The notes: generated by a model from the letters alone, not told the origin. A stretch of 64,000 nucleotides of DNA from Streptomyces sp. MST-110588 (GCF_022695595.1 NZ_CP074380.1:5710001-5774000); one strand, 5' to 3'. Counted from the first letter of the stretch, positions 49,561 through 57,124 are shown. Numbers and translations: made by a program.

Positions 49561-50541
49561 GTGTCCATCCAACTGATGATCGCCGCGGCGTACTTGCCGC
49601 CCGATGTGCTCAGCCAGAGCCAGAAACTCGCCCTCATGAAGATCGCGGACAGCGCCGACGACGAGACGCGTCTCGCTCGGCCCGGCCTGACCCGCCTTGC
49701 CGCGTGGGTCGGCGTGACCGACAAACGTGCCATCACCATCGTCACGGAGCTGGTAGCCAAGGGCCTCGTCGAACGTGTCGAGACAGGCAAGGCAGGCCGA
49801 TCTGCGGTCTACCGGGTCTTCCCACTCGGCGTACCCCCCACGCCCACCACGCCGGAACTGAAGGCGGCTGCCGAGGCCCGCAAAGCCGCCCCCAAGAACC
49901 CTCACAAAGCTCGCTCCGGGGTGGTGCGTTCAGCTCCGGCCAAGCCCGCGATGACTTATCAGGATGTCGAATCCCGTGAGGCTGTACGACAGCAGAGGGA
50001 TGTAAAGCCGAAGGCGGAAGCAGGGTTTCACGGGGGGAACCCAGCGGGGGAGGCAGGGTTCCACGGGGGGAACACTGAGAAGGCGGAGGGCAGGGTTTCA
50101 CCGGTGGAACCCGATGAGTTCCACGAGGGGAACCCACAGGGTTCCAGCGGTGGAACCCCTTCCTTTCCTGGGTCTTCCTGTGTCCCTCCTTTCCCCCCTA
50201 CCCCCACGGCTGACGCCGTAGGGGAGCCCGCGCCCGCTTCGGCAGATACCCCGATCCCGCAACGCGAGGAGCCGCAGACGGGCTGTTCGAGGCACCGCGG
50301 GCGCCCTGCTGCCTCCTGTCGCGGGTGCGGCACCAACCCGCGCGCAGAACGCGAGAGGGAGCGGGAAGAAGCAAAGGTGGCAGAGCACCAGGCGCATGTG
50401 CGCTTCTGGGATCAGTGGCACGGAAATGCGGCTAGCCGCCGTCAGCGGGTCGAGGAGCAGTCCGAGTCGGTGGAGGCCGCCCGCAGGGCTGCGCGTGAGG
50501 CAGTGCGTGGGTCCAAGGCCCGCCGGGGGCAAAAAACTTAG
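49561..50541 (+). CDS. Winged-helix replication initiator candidate carrying internal iterons
   Basis: 326 residues from GTG 49561. Residues 20-90 form a winged helix (SQSQKLALMKIADSADDETR, GLTRLAAWVGVTDKRAITI, LVAKGLVERVETG, AVYRVFP), similar to the DNA-binding domain of phage initiators and helix-turn-helix_36 proteins. A disordered middle follows, then a charged helix and a basic end. The middle is coded by DNA made of five palindromic 20-bp repeats (50023-50158), visible in the protein as GFHGGNP and GFHGGNT. An origin inside its initiator gene is the lambda O arrangement, so this is the best candidate for the replication initiator. Confidence 0.75.
   Translation: MSIQLMIAAAYLPPDVLSQSQKLALMKIADSADDETRLARPGLTRLAAWVGVTDKRAITIVTELVAKGLVERVETGKAGRSAVYRVFPLGVPPTPTTPELKAAAEARKAAPKNPHKARSGVVRSAPAKPAMTYQDVESREAVRQQRDVKPKAEAGFHGGNPAGEAGFHGGNTEKAEGRVSPVEPDEFHEGNPQGSSGGTPSFPGSSCVPPFPPTPTADAVGEPAPASADTPIPQREEPQTGCSRHRGRPAASCRGCGTNPRAEREREREEAKVAEHQAHVRFWDQWHGNAASRRQRVEEQSESVEAARRAAREAVRGSKARRGQKT
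50023..50158. repeat. Five 20-bp palindromic iterons, candidate replication origin
   Basis: Copies start at 50023, 50056, 50093, 50116 and 50139, each 20 bases, with consensus GGGTTCCACSGGKGGAACCC. Copies 3 and 5 are the most symmetric. Spacing shrinks from 33-37 to 23 bases (about two helical turns) at the right end. An A+T-rich stretch at 50530-50600 lies to the right and could be the unwinding region. Confidence 0.8.
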
Positions 50542-50570
50542 GCGGCCGAATGAATATTTCGCCAGGAATC

Positions 50571-50598
50571 TAGACATACGCGGTATTGCATATAGAAT
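50571..50598 (+). promoter_or_regulatory. Early-type promoter, copy 3, with 5' hairpin
   Basis: TAGACA (50571-50576), 16 bases, TAGAAT (50593-50598) with TGCATA before it. GAAGGGG (50610-50616) and CCCCTTC (50622-50628) form a 7-bp hairpin at the expected 5' end of the mRNA. Confidence 0.75.
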
Positions 50599-50604
50599 AG
50601 TACC

Positions 50605-50643
50605 ATGAAGAAGGGGAGGGGCCCCTTCGGATCGGAAGGATGA
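50605..50643 (+). CDS. Possible 12-codon leader peptide
   Basis: ATG 50605 opens MKKGRGPFGSEG and stops one base before ATG 50645 of the next gene. It lies across the 5' hairpin. There is no ribosome site before it, so it may be chance or a leaderless mini-gene. Confidence 0.2.
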   Translation: MKKGRGPFGSEG

Positions 50644-50644
50644 C

Positions 50645-51073
50645 ATGAGCTACTTGCCCACTCTGCGTCGCGAACACAAGGGCGCGATCGTGCTCGACGG
50701 TAGTGCCGCCGCCCACGAGCAGATCCGCGCCCTCGCTGACCTCTATCGCGAAGACCCCGAAGGTGTCGGCGACATGCTCATTCAGATCGCCGACCTCAAG
50801 GGCCAGGTCGAGTGCGAACGCGACCTCGACGGCCTCGGTCACGCCGAGCACGTGCGCGACGAGATCGTCAGCGAACTCCTCGATGAGATTGGCGGTGCGG
50901 AGACCCGCCTCGACCCCCGCGACAACCACCACGCACTCATGCAGGCGCGAAGCCTCGCCCACCAGGCCCGGCGCATCGGCGATGCTGCGCAGCAGCGCGC
51001 CGACGAGTTGGCGGCCCTGACTGCCGTCGCTCGAGGGGTGCGGGAAGAGCGCCGGAGGCCCCCTGTCTGCTAG
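50645..51073 (+). CDS. Helical early protein, function unknown
   Basis: 142 residues, ATG 50645 after CGGAAGGA. Mostly helix with many charged residues (EQIRALADLYREDPEGVGDM; EHVRDEIVSELLDEIGG; HALMQARSLAHQARRIGDA). First gene behind early promoter copy 3 and right next to the origin. No family recognised. Confidence 0.65.
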   Translation: MSYLPTLRREHKGAIVLDGSAAAHEQIRALADLYREDPEGVGDMLIQIADLKGQVECERDLDGLGHAEHVRDEIVSELLDEIGGAETRLDPRDNHHALMQARSLAHQARRIGDAAQQRADELAALTAVARGVREERRRPPVC

Positions 51074-51095
51074 TCGCAGGCGCATCAACCTGGTT

Positions 51096-51125
51096 CCAAG
51101 ATAGATCCCAACTTTGTACCGTTTA
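51096..51125 (+). promoter_or_regulatory. Second-family promoter element, third copy
   Basis: CAAGATAGATCCCAAC (51098-51113) shares AGATAGATCCCAAC with 2423-2436 and nearly with 46799-46812. TAGATC (51102-51107) would be the -10; a -35 is not clear. It lies 30 bases before a start-associated element. Confidence 0.45.
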
Positions 51126-51134
51126 GTGGCACAA

Positions 51135-51146
51135 GACCTCTTGGAG
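51135..51146 (+). promoter_or_regulatory. Start-associated element, copy 5
   Basis: GACCTCTTGGAG, exact, eight bases before GTG 51155. Confidence 0.75.
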
Positions 51147-51154
51147 AGGACACC

Positions 51155-51808
51155 GTGAGCAACGACCTCGCACAGATGGCCCCCATGCCCGTGCACGGCA
51201 ACACTGATGACCCGCTGTGGCGCAAGCTGTGGAACGCCTACGAGCCGATCATCACCGCTCTGCGCCGCATCCCGCTCGTGACCGACGTCGAGATCTCCGG
51301 TGGCATGGTCGGTATCACCGCCCAGCTCACCGACGGCTCGCACCTGTGGATCTCATCGGTCGAGGAACTGCCCCTCGACCTCAGCGACGTCGAGGGCTTC
51401 ATCGTCCGGCGCGCACACGAAGACAACCCGACCATCGACGAGACGGTCTACGACTCCACCGAGGACGGCGAGCACACCCAGCACGGGAACGATCCCGTTT
51501 CTCTCGTCCAGGCCATCGGAGTCTTCGTCACCCAGCGGCGCCTGGCCCCCCGACGTGTCGACCTGGTCTCCGTGCAGATGCAGGGCGTCTCAGCGAGACA
51601 CCAGTCGCTGTCCCAGTTGGTCCAGGGTCCGTTCGACGCCCGCCACGCGGCCATCAAAGAGTACGGCTACGTCACCCACGACCTGATGCAGCGGGGTTGG
51701 CGTTGCATCCACGAACAGGGCGGGACCGCATGGCCGCTCACCATCTGGGAGCGAAACGGCGAGGTCGTCACCGTCTACCTCGCCCACGCCGGCCAGGCCA
51801 CGGTCTGA
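51155..51808 (+). CDS. Early protein, function unknown
   Basis: 217 residues from GTG 51155. Mixed alpha/beta: LRRIPLVTDVEISGGMVGIT, DGSHLWISSVEELPLDLS, then a second similar fold (MQRGWRCIHEQGGTAWPLTI, GEVVTVYLAHAG). No catalytic motif seen. The stop overlaps the next ATG, so it is coupled to a tiny membrane protein. Confidence 0.65.
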   Translation: MSNDLAQMAPMPVHGNTDDPLWRKLWNAYEPIITALRRIPLVTDVEISGGMVGITAQLTDGSHLWISSVEELPLDLSDVEGFIVRRAHEDNPTIDETVYDSTEDGEHTQHGNDPVSLVQAIGVFVTQRRLAPRRVDLVSVQMQGVSARHQSLSQLVQGPFDARHAAIKEYGYVTHDLMQRGWRCIHEQGGTAWPLTIWERNGEVVTVYLAHAGQATV

Positions 51809-51963
51809 TGACTGTCATCTACGCGCTGCTCGCACTTTCCATCGGTGTCGCCGTCGGCCTCGCCGCGCTCACCGTCGGCGAACTCCGCTGGGAGGCCCGC
51901 AACCGGCTCCCTCGATGCACCACTTGCGGCGAACGGCACCACCGCCACGCCGCCCACCGCTGA
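51808..51963 (+). CDS. Tiny membrane protein with CxxC tail
   Basis: 51 residues: one hydrophobic helix (IYALLALSIGVAVGLAAL) and a basic tail with CTTCGERHHRH, a possible metal site on the cytoplasmic side. Overlaps the preceding gene by ATGA and is followed by a hairpin. Function unknown. Confidence 0.6.
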   Translation: MTVIYALLALSIGVAVGLAALTVGELRWEARNRLPRCTTCGERHHRHAAHR

Positions 51964-51965
51964 AC

Positions 51966-51995
51966 GCTGCCCGGCCTGACGCGAGGCCGGGCAGC
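51966..51995 (+). terminator. GC-rich intergenic hairpin
   Basis: GCTGCCCGGCCT (51966-51977) with its complement (51984-51995): 12 perfect pairs, 6-base loop, immediately followed by a start-associated element. Confidence 0.75.
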
Positions 51996-51999
51996 CACA

Positions 52000-52011
52000 G
52001 ACCTCTTGGAG
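52000..52011 (+). promoter_or_regulatory. Start-associated element, copy 6
   Basis: GACCTCTTGGAG, exact, six bases before GTG 52018. Confidence 0.75.
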
Positions 52012-52017
52012 AAACCC

Positions 52018-52500
52018 GTGGGATACGACATCTACATCCAGACCACTGACGGCAAGCCAGCCGACGGGGACGAGAACTACTTCCGCTTCGCGTGGACCGC
52101 GATGCCACGCATCCTCGACGCGATGAACGACTTCGGGATGCTCGTCGAGCTGCCCGTTCCCTCCTACCCGGAGCTGTCCGCCTACGGGCTGACGGAGGAG
52201 GACCTCAAGCCCGGTACGCAGCCCGACCACGCCACGGCTACCCGCATCGCCGAATACCGAGCCGCATACCTGGCCGTCAAGGACGCCTCGGAGTCCGAGC
52301 CCAAGGGCATCCCCGCCTACAAGCTCAGGTACGACGACGGCTTCCTGGTCACCGTCGCCGAGATCACCGCCGCCCTGACCATTTACGAGGCTCAGCCTCA
52401 CGTGGGCATCGCTGAAATGCCGGTCGGCGACCACACCTGGCGGCTCTGGGTGAACTTCCTGCGCCGGGCCAAAGAGCGCGGCGGCCTCCGCACTCACTGA
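52018..52500 (+). CDS. Early protein, function unknown
   Basis: 160 residues from GTG 52018: MGYDIYIQTTDGKPADGDEN, then YFRFAWTAMPRILDAMNDFG and a C-terminal WRLWVNFLRRAKERGG. It looks like a compact alpha/beta protein. I have seen similar short proteins in actinophages but cannot name a family. Isolated between two intergenic hairpins. Confidence 0.6.
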   Translation: MGYDIYIQTTDGKPADGDENYFRFAWTAMPRILDAMNDFGMLVELPVPSYPELSAYGLTEEDLKPGTQPDHATATRIAEYRAAYLAVKDASESEPKGIPAYKLRYDDGFLVTVAEITAALTIYEAQPHVGIAEMPVGDHTWRLWVNFLRRAKERGGLRTH

Positions 52501-52511
52501 TCCCGGCCATC

Positions 52512-52538
52512 GCCCGGCCCCGTTACGCGGGGCCGGGC
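52512..52538 (+). terminator. GC-rich intergenic hairpin
   Basis: GCCCGGCCCCG (52512-52522) with its complement (52528-52538): 11 perfect pairs, 5-base loop, just before a start-associated element. Confidence 0.75.
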
Positions 52539-52545
52539 CTCACAG

Positions 52546-52557
52546 AACATCTTGGAG
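52546..52557 (+). promoter_or_regulatory. Start-associated element, copy 7 (variant)
   Basis: AACATCTTGGAG, two changes from the consensus, 13 bases before ATG 52571, the longest gap in the set. Confidence 0.6.
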
Positions 52558-52570
52558 AACCACGACCATC

Positions 52571-54067
52571 ATGGCCAAAGTCATAGACCTGCTGTGTGGC
52601 GCAGGGGGCAGCAGCACCGGGCTCGTCGAAGCCGGGTACGAACTGATCCTCGGGATCAACCACTGGCAGCTCGCCATCGACACGCACGCAGCCAACCATC
52701 GCAACGCCGACCACGCGTGCATCGACATCTCCGGCCTCCCGATGCGCTACCTCCCCAACGCCGACGTCCTGTGGGCATCGGTCATCTGCACCGAGATCAG
52801 CCCCGCCGGCGGGCGGCGCCGCGAGACCAACCAAATGGACCTGCTCGACCTGATCGAGGAGGGCGAAGGCTGGGAGGCCCTGACCAAGGATGCCTTCGAG
52901 CGCACCCGCGTCACCGGCTGGTGCGTCGTACGCGCCGCCGAGGCCAAGCGATTCAAGGCAATTGTCGTCGAGAACGTAGTCGAGTTCGGCCTCGACTGGA
53001 TCCTGTTCCCCAAGTGGCTGGAAGCCATGGAACTACTCGGCTACCAGTACCAGATCGTGTGTGTCAGCAGCGCGCACATTGGAGACGACGTCAACCTGCG
53101 CGCTCCCCAGTGGCGCGACCGCATGTACGTTGTCTTCACCCTCAAGACCATGCGGAAGCCGGACCTGGAGCCCAGGCCCCTCGCGCCATGCGTGGACTGC
53201 GGCGAGGACGTGCCCGCCGTCCAGTCGTGGAATGTGGCGGGCGTACGGATCGGGAAGTACCGGCGCGACTACATCTACCGCTGCCCCAACACCTGTTGCC
53301 GCCACGCCATGGTCGAGCCCTATGTCCGCCCGGCCAGCGACATCATCAACTGGGAAGACCTCGGCACACGCATCGGCGACCGCAAGAAGCCCCTCGCGGA
53401 CACCACAATGGACCGCATCCGCGCGGGCCTCCTCAAGTTCCCCCACCGGCCCAGCTCTATCACCCTCACGCACGGCAGGGAGGGCGGCGACCGGGCGTAC
53501 GCCGTTGAGGACCGGCCCCTGCCGACCCGCACGGCTAAGCAGGGTGACGCACTGTTGGTGCCGACCGGCGGCTCGTGGAACACCGACGCCGTTCCCATCG
53601 ACGTGCCCCTGCGCACTCGCACCACCCGCCAGAGCGAAGCACTCCTGACGGTGGAACCGTTCATCGTCGAGTTCCGCAACAACGCCACCGCCAGCCCCGC
53701 GGCCAATCCGCTGAGCGGAGTCACCGCACAGGGAAATCACCACGGCCTAGTGACCCACGGCGGCCGAGTGCCGGAGCGGGCTAGGGCCACCCTCGTCGTG
53801 CCGTACCGCAAGGCCGCAGTGAAGACGGCCGCCGAGCCCATCCACACCCTCTCCACCCGCGACTCGGCCGCCCTGGTCCGCTCCGCGCCGGACATCAACG
53901 ACTGCTACTTCCGGATGCTCAAGCCCCGCGAACAGCTCGAAGGACAGCGGTTCCCGGCGAAGTACGTGGTCTACGGCAACCTGGCTGAACAGACCATGCA
54001 GGCAGGCAACGCAGTCTCTGTCAACGTTGCGCAGTGGATAGGTCAGCGATTGAAGCCTGTCCTGTGA
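52571..54067 (+). CDS. DNA C5-cytosine methyltransferase with altered motif IV
   Basis: 498 residues. Motif I DLLCGAGGSSTG at 6-17, motif VI VVENVVEF at about 133, motif VIII APQWRDRMYVV at about 178 and motif X AGNAVSVNVAQW at about 477 are clear. Motif IV, normally PC, reads SVICTEISPAGGRR at about 68: the nucleophilic cysteine is kept but the proline is replaced. A zinc-ribbon-like insert (CVDCGEDVP ... CPNTCCRH) sits in the recognition region. It probably shields phage DNA from restriction. Overlaps the WhiB gene (GTGA). Confidence 0.85.
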   Translation: MAKVIDLLCGAGGSSTGLVEAGYELILGINHWQLAIDTHAANHRNADHACIDISGLPMRYLPNADVLWASVICTEISPAGGRRRETNQMDLLDLIEEGEGWEALTKDAFERTRVTGWCVVRAAEAKRFKAIVVENVVEFGLDWILFPKWLEAMELLGYQYQIVCVSSAHIGDDVNLRAPQWRDRMYVVFTLKTMRKPDLEPRPLAPCVDCGEDVPAVQSWNVAGVRIGKYRRDYIYRCPNTCCRHAMVEPYVRPASDIINWEDLGTRIGDRKKPLADTTMDRIRAGLLKFPHRPSSITLTHGREGGDRAYAVEDRPLPTRTAKQGDALLVPTGGSWNTDAVPIDVPLRTRTTRQSEALLTVEPFIVEFRNNATASPAANPLSGVTAQGNHHGLVTHGGRVPERARATLVVPYRKAAVKTAAEPIHTLSTRDSAALVRSAPDINDCYFRMLKPREQLEGQRFPAKYVVYGNLAEQTMQAGNAVSVNVAQWIGQRLKPVL

Positions 54068-54522
54068 CCGGATCTCGCAGTGCCCTACCCGGCACACACA
54101 TCACCGACCACGCCCCCTGCTGGGGCGATCCCGACTTCGCCGTGGCCGACAACCGGTGGAAGACCGGTAAGGACTTGGTCGCCATCTGCGAACCCGTCCT
54201 CTACGTCTGCGGTGGTTGTCCCTACCGAGCCGCCTGCATCCGGCAGGTCCTGCCCGCTAAGAGCGACTTCGACGGCGTTTGTGGCGGCCGGATCTGGCTG
54301 TCCGGCGTGATCGTGCACTCCCTGCCGGACGCCGACCCCTCGGAGCTGCCGCCGGCGGTCATCCGCAAGTCGTGTGGCACCGCCGCCGGGTCCCGCGCCC
54401 ACCGCCGCGCCGTCGAGCAGCAGTGCCCAGACTGCCAGCCCTTCTACAAGCCCGGCCCCAACCCACTCGACGCCGAGGACGAGCCGGACGCGCAGCAGCT
54501 CGCACTCCCCGACGTCGCCTGA
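54064..54522 (+). CDS. WhiB-like iron-sulfur transcription factor
   Basis: 152 residues from GTG 54064. Cluster cysteines C19 (APCWGDPD), C49, C52 and C58 (VCGGCPYRAAC) show the WhiB pattern C-xn-C-x2-C-x5-C, followed by a turn region FDGVCGGRIW in place of G[VI]WGG. An extra C-terminal part holds a further CPDC. Host WhiB proteins bind sigma factors and control division and sporulation; phage WhiB of mycobacteriophage TM4 represses host whiB2 and blocks superinfection. A similar take-over role here is inferred. Confidence 0.85.
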   Translation: MTGSRSALPGTHITDHAPCWGDPDFAVADNRWKTGKDLVAICEPVLYVCGGCPYRAACIRQVLPAKSDFDGVCGGRIWLSGVIVHSLPDADPSELPPAVIRKSCGTAAGSRAHRRAVEQQCPDCQPFYKPGPNPLDAEDEPDAQQLALPDVA

Positions 54523-54543
54523 TCCACCGAAGGAGTAGGACAG

Positions 54544-54918
54544 ATGAACAACCGATCGATGCGCGAACTCCTCGGCCCCGTCGCCGCCGTGGCACTCATC
54601 GCACAGCTCAACCCAGACCTGCCCGCGCCCGGCATCGAGTTTGCCCCGATTTTCCACGGCGGCGTGGAGTACGGCATGGGCATCCGGCTGCACATGTACC
54701 GGCCCCAGGAGGGCGTATACGAGCGGTGGGCGCACCTGGTCGGCAGCAATGACCCGGACTCTCACACCAATCCGGCCACGACAGCCCAGGGCAACCTGTG
54801 CCGCCGCACCTACGGCAGTTACGCGAACATCCCCGTCGAGGCCGTCGCCTACGTGCCGCAGACCGCGCCCCGAACCGCCAACCACTGGGCGTTGGCACTC
54901 GACGAGCCCGCCGCCTGA
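54544..54918 (+). CDS. Early protein, function unknown
   Basis: 124 residues, ATG 54544 after GAAGGAG. Strand-rich middle (GGVEYGMGIRLHMYRPQEGV) and end (IPVEAVAYVPQ). No motif recognised. Lies between the WhiB and HU genes, closely spaced, in one transcription unit. Confidence 0.6.
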   Translation: MNNRSMRELLGPVAAVALIAQLNPDLPAPGIEFAPIFHGGVEYGMGIRLHMYRPQEGVYERWAHLVGSNDPDSHTNPATTAQGNLCRRTYGSYANIPVEAVAYVPQTAPRTANHWALALDEPAA

Positions 54919-54957
54919 ACTCGGCCGCTTCCCACCCAACCCACAGAAGGACATCCC

Positions 54958-55290
54958 ATGAACAAGAAGCTCCTCATTGAGGACGTCGCCGCCAAGATCG
55001 GCTCCCGGACCGTTGCCGCACAAGCGGTGGAGGCCGTCTTCGACTCGATCGTCCGCGCGGTGGCCGACGGGAAGCGGATCAGCGTGACCGGCTTCGGCTC
55101 GATTGCACCCGTGGAGCGTCCGGCGCGACTCGCTCGCAACCCGCAGACCGGAGAGCGGGTGCAGGTGGAGGCTACCCGAGCGGTCCGCTTCCGCGCCGGA
55201 GCGTCCTTTAAGGCCCTGGTCGACGGCACCAAGCCGATCCCGGAAGAAGGCAGCGCCATCAAGAAGGCCCCGAAGACGCCTCGCACCTGA
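54958..55290 (+). CDS. HU-family DNA-binding protein
   Basis: 110 residues. HU/IHF fold: N-terminal helices (LLIEDVAAKIGSRTVAAQAV, VFDSIVRAVADGKRISV), GFGSIAPVER, and the DNA-gripping arm RPARLARNPQTGE. The C-terminus adds a short basic tail (KKAPKTPRT). It would bend or compact phage DNA, help at the origin or change host nucleoid structure. ATG 54958 has AGAAGGA before it. Confidence 0.92.
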   Translation: MNKKLLIEDVAAKIGSRTVAAQAVEAVFDSIVRAVADGKRISVTGFGSIAPVERPARLARNPQTGERVQVEATRAVRFRAGASFKALVDGTKPIPEEGSAIKKAPKTPRT

Positions 55291-55303
55291 CCTGCACGCC
55301 GTT

Positions 55304-55329
55304 GCCGCCCCGGCAGGATCCGGGGCGGC
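55304..55329 (+). terminator. GC-rich intergenic hairpin
   Basis: GCCGCCCCGG (55304-55313) with its complement (55320-55329), 10 perfect pairs, 6-base loop, between HU and the PP-loop gene. Confidence 0.7.
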
Positions 55330-55347
55330 CCGAACCCGGAGCGCACA

Positions 55348-56148
55348 GTGATCGCTCATGTTGTGCAGTTCAGCGGCGGCATCGGCAGCTTTGCAGCCGC
55401 CGTCCGCGTCGCTGAGAAGCACGGAACCGACAACCTCACTCTCCTCATCGCCGACACGGGCATTGAGGATGACGACCTGTGGAGATTCGCTGACGACACC
55501 AGCCGCCTGCTGGGGGTGCCGCTGACCAAGGTGGCGGACGGGCGCACGCCCTGGGAGGTTTTCCGAGACAAGAGGTTCCTCGGGAACGACCGACTCGCGC
55601 CATGCACACGGACGTTGAAGCAGACTCCGTGCCGCGCATGGATGGAAGCACACAAGGACCCCGCCCGCACGCTCGTGTACGTCGGCATCGAACCCACGGT
55701 GCGCGACAAGGCCCGCATACCCGCCATCGCCCGCGCCTGGAAGCCCTGGCGCACCCGCTTCCCCCTGTGCTCGAAGTGGGAACCGCCGCGCACGAAGGGC
55801 GAACTGCTCCAGGAGGCGCGTGCACTGGGCGTCGCTCCGCCGCGCCTGTACGAACTGGGCTTCTCCCACAACAACTGCGGGGGGACGTGCGTGAGGGCAG
55901 GCATGCGTCAGTGGAGGCACCTCCTCGACGTCATGCCCGACCGGTACGCCTACGCCGAGGCGCAGGAAGAGGGCCTGCGCCGGCTGCTGGGGCCCGTCAC
56001 GATCCTCCGGCAACGACGCAAGGGCGTCGCCCGTCCCCTGCCCCTGGCCGAGCTGCGGCGAGCGCACCAGGCGGCGCCGATGCTGCCCGACGAACGAGAA
56101 ACGCCTCCCGTCGACCGCGACGAGCTGATGAACGAAGAGGTGTGCTGA
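55348..56148 (+). CDS. PAPS-reductase-like PP-loop enzyme
   Basis: 266 residues from GTG 55348. PP-loop FSGGIGSF at 8-15 marks the adenine nucleotide alpha hydrolase fold; LLIADTGIEDDDLWRFADD follows as in PAPS reductase/DndC relatives. Several cysteines (CTRTLKQTPC, FPLCSKW, NNCGGTCVRAG) could hold an iron-sulfur cluster. Phage members are widespread and of unknown substrate; DNA sulfur modification or nucleotide modification are possible. Stop overlaps the next start (TGATG). Confidence 0.8.
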   Translation: MIAHVVQFSGGIGSFAAAVRVAEKHGTDNLTLLIADTGIEDDDLWRFADDTSRLLGVPLTKVADGRTPWEVFRDKRFLGNDRLAPCTRTLKQTPCRAWMEAHKDPARTLVYVGIEPTVRDKARIPAIARAWKPWRTRFPLCSKWEPPRTKGELLQEARALGVAPPRLYELGFSHNNCGGTCVRAGMRQWRHLLDVMPDRYAYAEAQEEGLRRLLGPVTILRQRRKGVARPLPLAELRRAHQAAPMLPDERETPPVDRDELMNEEVC

Positions 56149-56393
56149 TGCACGAGGAGATAGCCGAGCGCGTCTGGGAAGCGGTCGGACGCTGGATGGA
56201 GAGTCGGCGTGAGGAGTCCGTGCAGATCCTCGCCACGCTGGCGGAGACGCAGACGCCGTCGACGATGTACGGGGTGGCTCTGGGCATCGCCCCCGTCGCC
56301 AAGGCCACGCTGACGAAGATGCACGGAAGCCATGGCCACGCCTGCTTCTGGGGGATCAGAACTGCTGACAGGTCGCGCCGGGACCGCCCATGA
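56148..56393 (+). CDS. Small early protein, function unknown
   Basis: 81 residues, start overlapping the PP-loop gene's stop. Helical (EEIAERVWEAVGRWMESRRE; SVQILATLAETQ) with a His/Cys segment (HGSHGHACFWG). Overlaps the RusA gene by four bases. Perhaps a partner of its neighbours; no family known. Confidence 0.55.
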   Translation: MHEEIAERVWEAVGRWMESRREESVQILATLAETQTPSTMYGVALGIAPVAKATLTKMHGSHGHACFWGIRTADRSRRDRP

Positions 56394-57091
56394 CCCACAT
56401 ACGCACCGGCCGCATCTTCGCGGCCTGCCACCCGCAGGACACCGCTCGCATCCGCATCGTGGAGTACGAAGAGGGGGGCGCGCGCGCCCTGGTCGCCGAC
56501 GCGGCCACCGGGCTTCGCCAGCGCCTCATTCTCGTGACGAGCCTGCACCCCACAGCCGTCACCGGGACGGGAAGCAGACGCAAGAACGGATACGCGCCCG
56601 AGGACGTGCCTGCGCTGGACGTGCCCGCAGCGCCCAAGCCGCCGACGCTGTTCCAACGCGGAGACGTGGCCGCCGAGACGACGGACTGGTTCGACGGGAT
56701 GCCGGGCCGCCGCTTCCGCGTGGCACTGCCCCCGCGGCTGCTGCTCCTCAACTCCAACCAGCGGCTCCACCATCACCGTCGTGCCGACATCACCAGAGTT
56801 CTGCGGCGCGCCGCCTGGGCGGCTTCGCGGGCAGTGCCGCATCTGGAAAGGGCGCACATCGTCGGCGTGCTGCACCCCGAGGACCGGCAGCGGCGCGACC
56901 CGGCCAACTGGTATCCCAGCTTCAAGGCGTGCGTGGACGGCCTCGTGGACCAAGGAGTCCTGGACGACGACGACCACACGCGTGTCATCGGCCCGGACAT
57001 GAGGATCGGCCACGTCGTCACCGGGTCTCGTCTCATCCTTCACATCAGAGAGCTGGCTACGCCGGAAACGCCCGCTGAGCTGCGGAAATAG
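56390..57091 (+). CDS. RusA-like Holliday junction resolvase with N-terminal extra domain
   Basis: 233 residues. The C-terminal 130 residues fit RusA: LNSNQRLHHHRRADITRVL, then the acidic centre RRDPANWYPSFKACVDGLVD and GVLDDDDHTRV with the metal-binding aspartates. The N-terminal 75 residues (RTGRIFAACHPQDTARIRIV; LILVTSLHPTAVTG) look like a small beta-barrel found alone in other actinophage proteins, here fused. It would resolve recombination or replication intermediates before packaging. Confidence 0.8.
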   Translation: MTHIRTGRIFAACHPQDTARIRIVEYEEGGARALVADAATGLRQRLILVTSLHPTAVTGTGSRRKNGYAPEDVPALDVPAAPKPPTLFQRGDVAAETTDWFDGMPGRRFRVALPPRLLLLNSNQRLHHHRRADITRVLRRAAWAASRAVPHLERAHIVGVLHPEDRQRRDPANWYPSFKACVDGLVDQGVLDDDDHTRVIGPDMRIGHVVTGSRLILHIRELATPETPAELRK

Positions 57092-57124
57092 CTCAGCCCC
57101 CTGAAAAGAAAATCACCCAAAATC

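Noticed and set aside
50023..50158. CRISPR array
   Set aside because: The repeats are 20-bp palindromes with irregular short gaps of 3-17 bases and lie in a coding frame; they are iterons, not repeat-spacer units. No cas operon is present; the Cas4-like gene is a phage nuclease.
48324..54067. Complete restriction-modification system
   Set aside because: A C5-methyltransferase is present, but the nearby nuclease is a Cas4/RecB-type recombination enzyme, not a site-specific restriction enzyme.
54085..56067. Antisense frame of 660 codons
   Set aside because: Runs through WhiB, HU and PP-loop genes and their hairpins; composition is that of a shadow frame.
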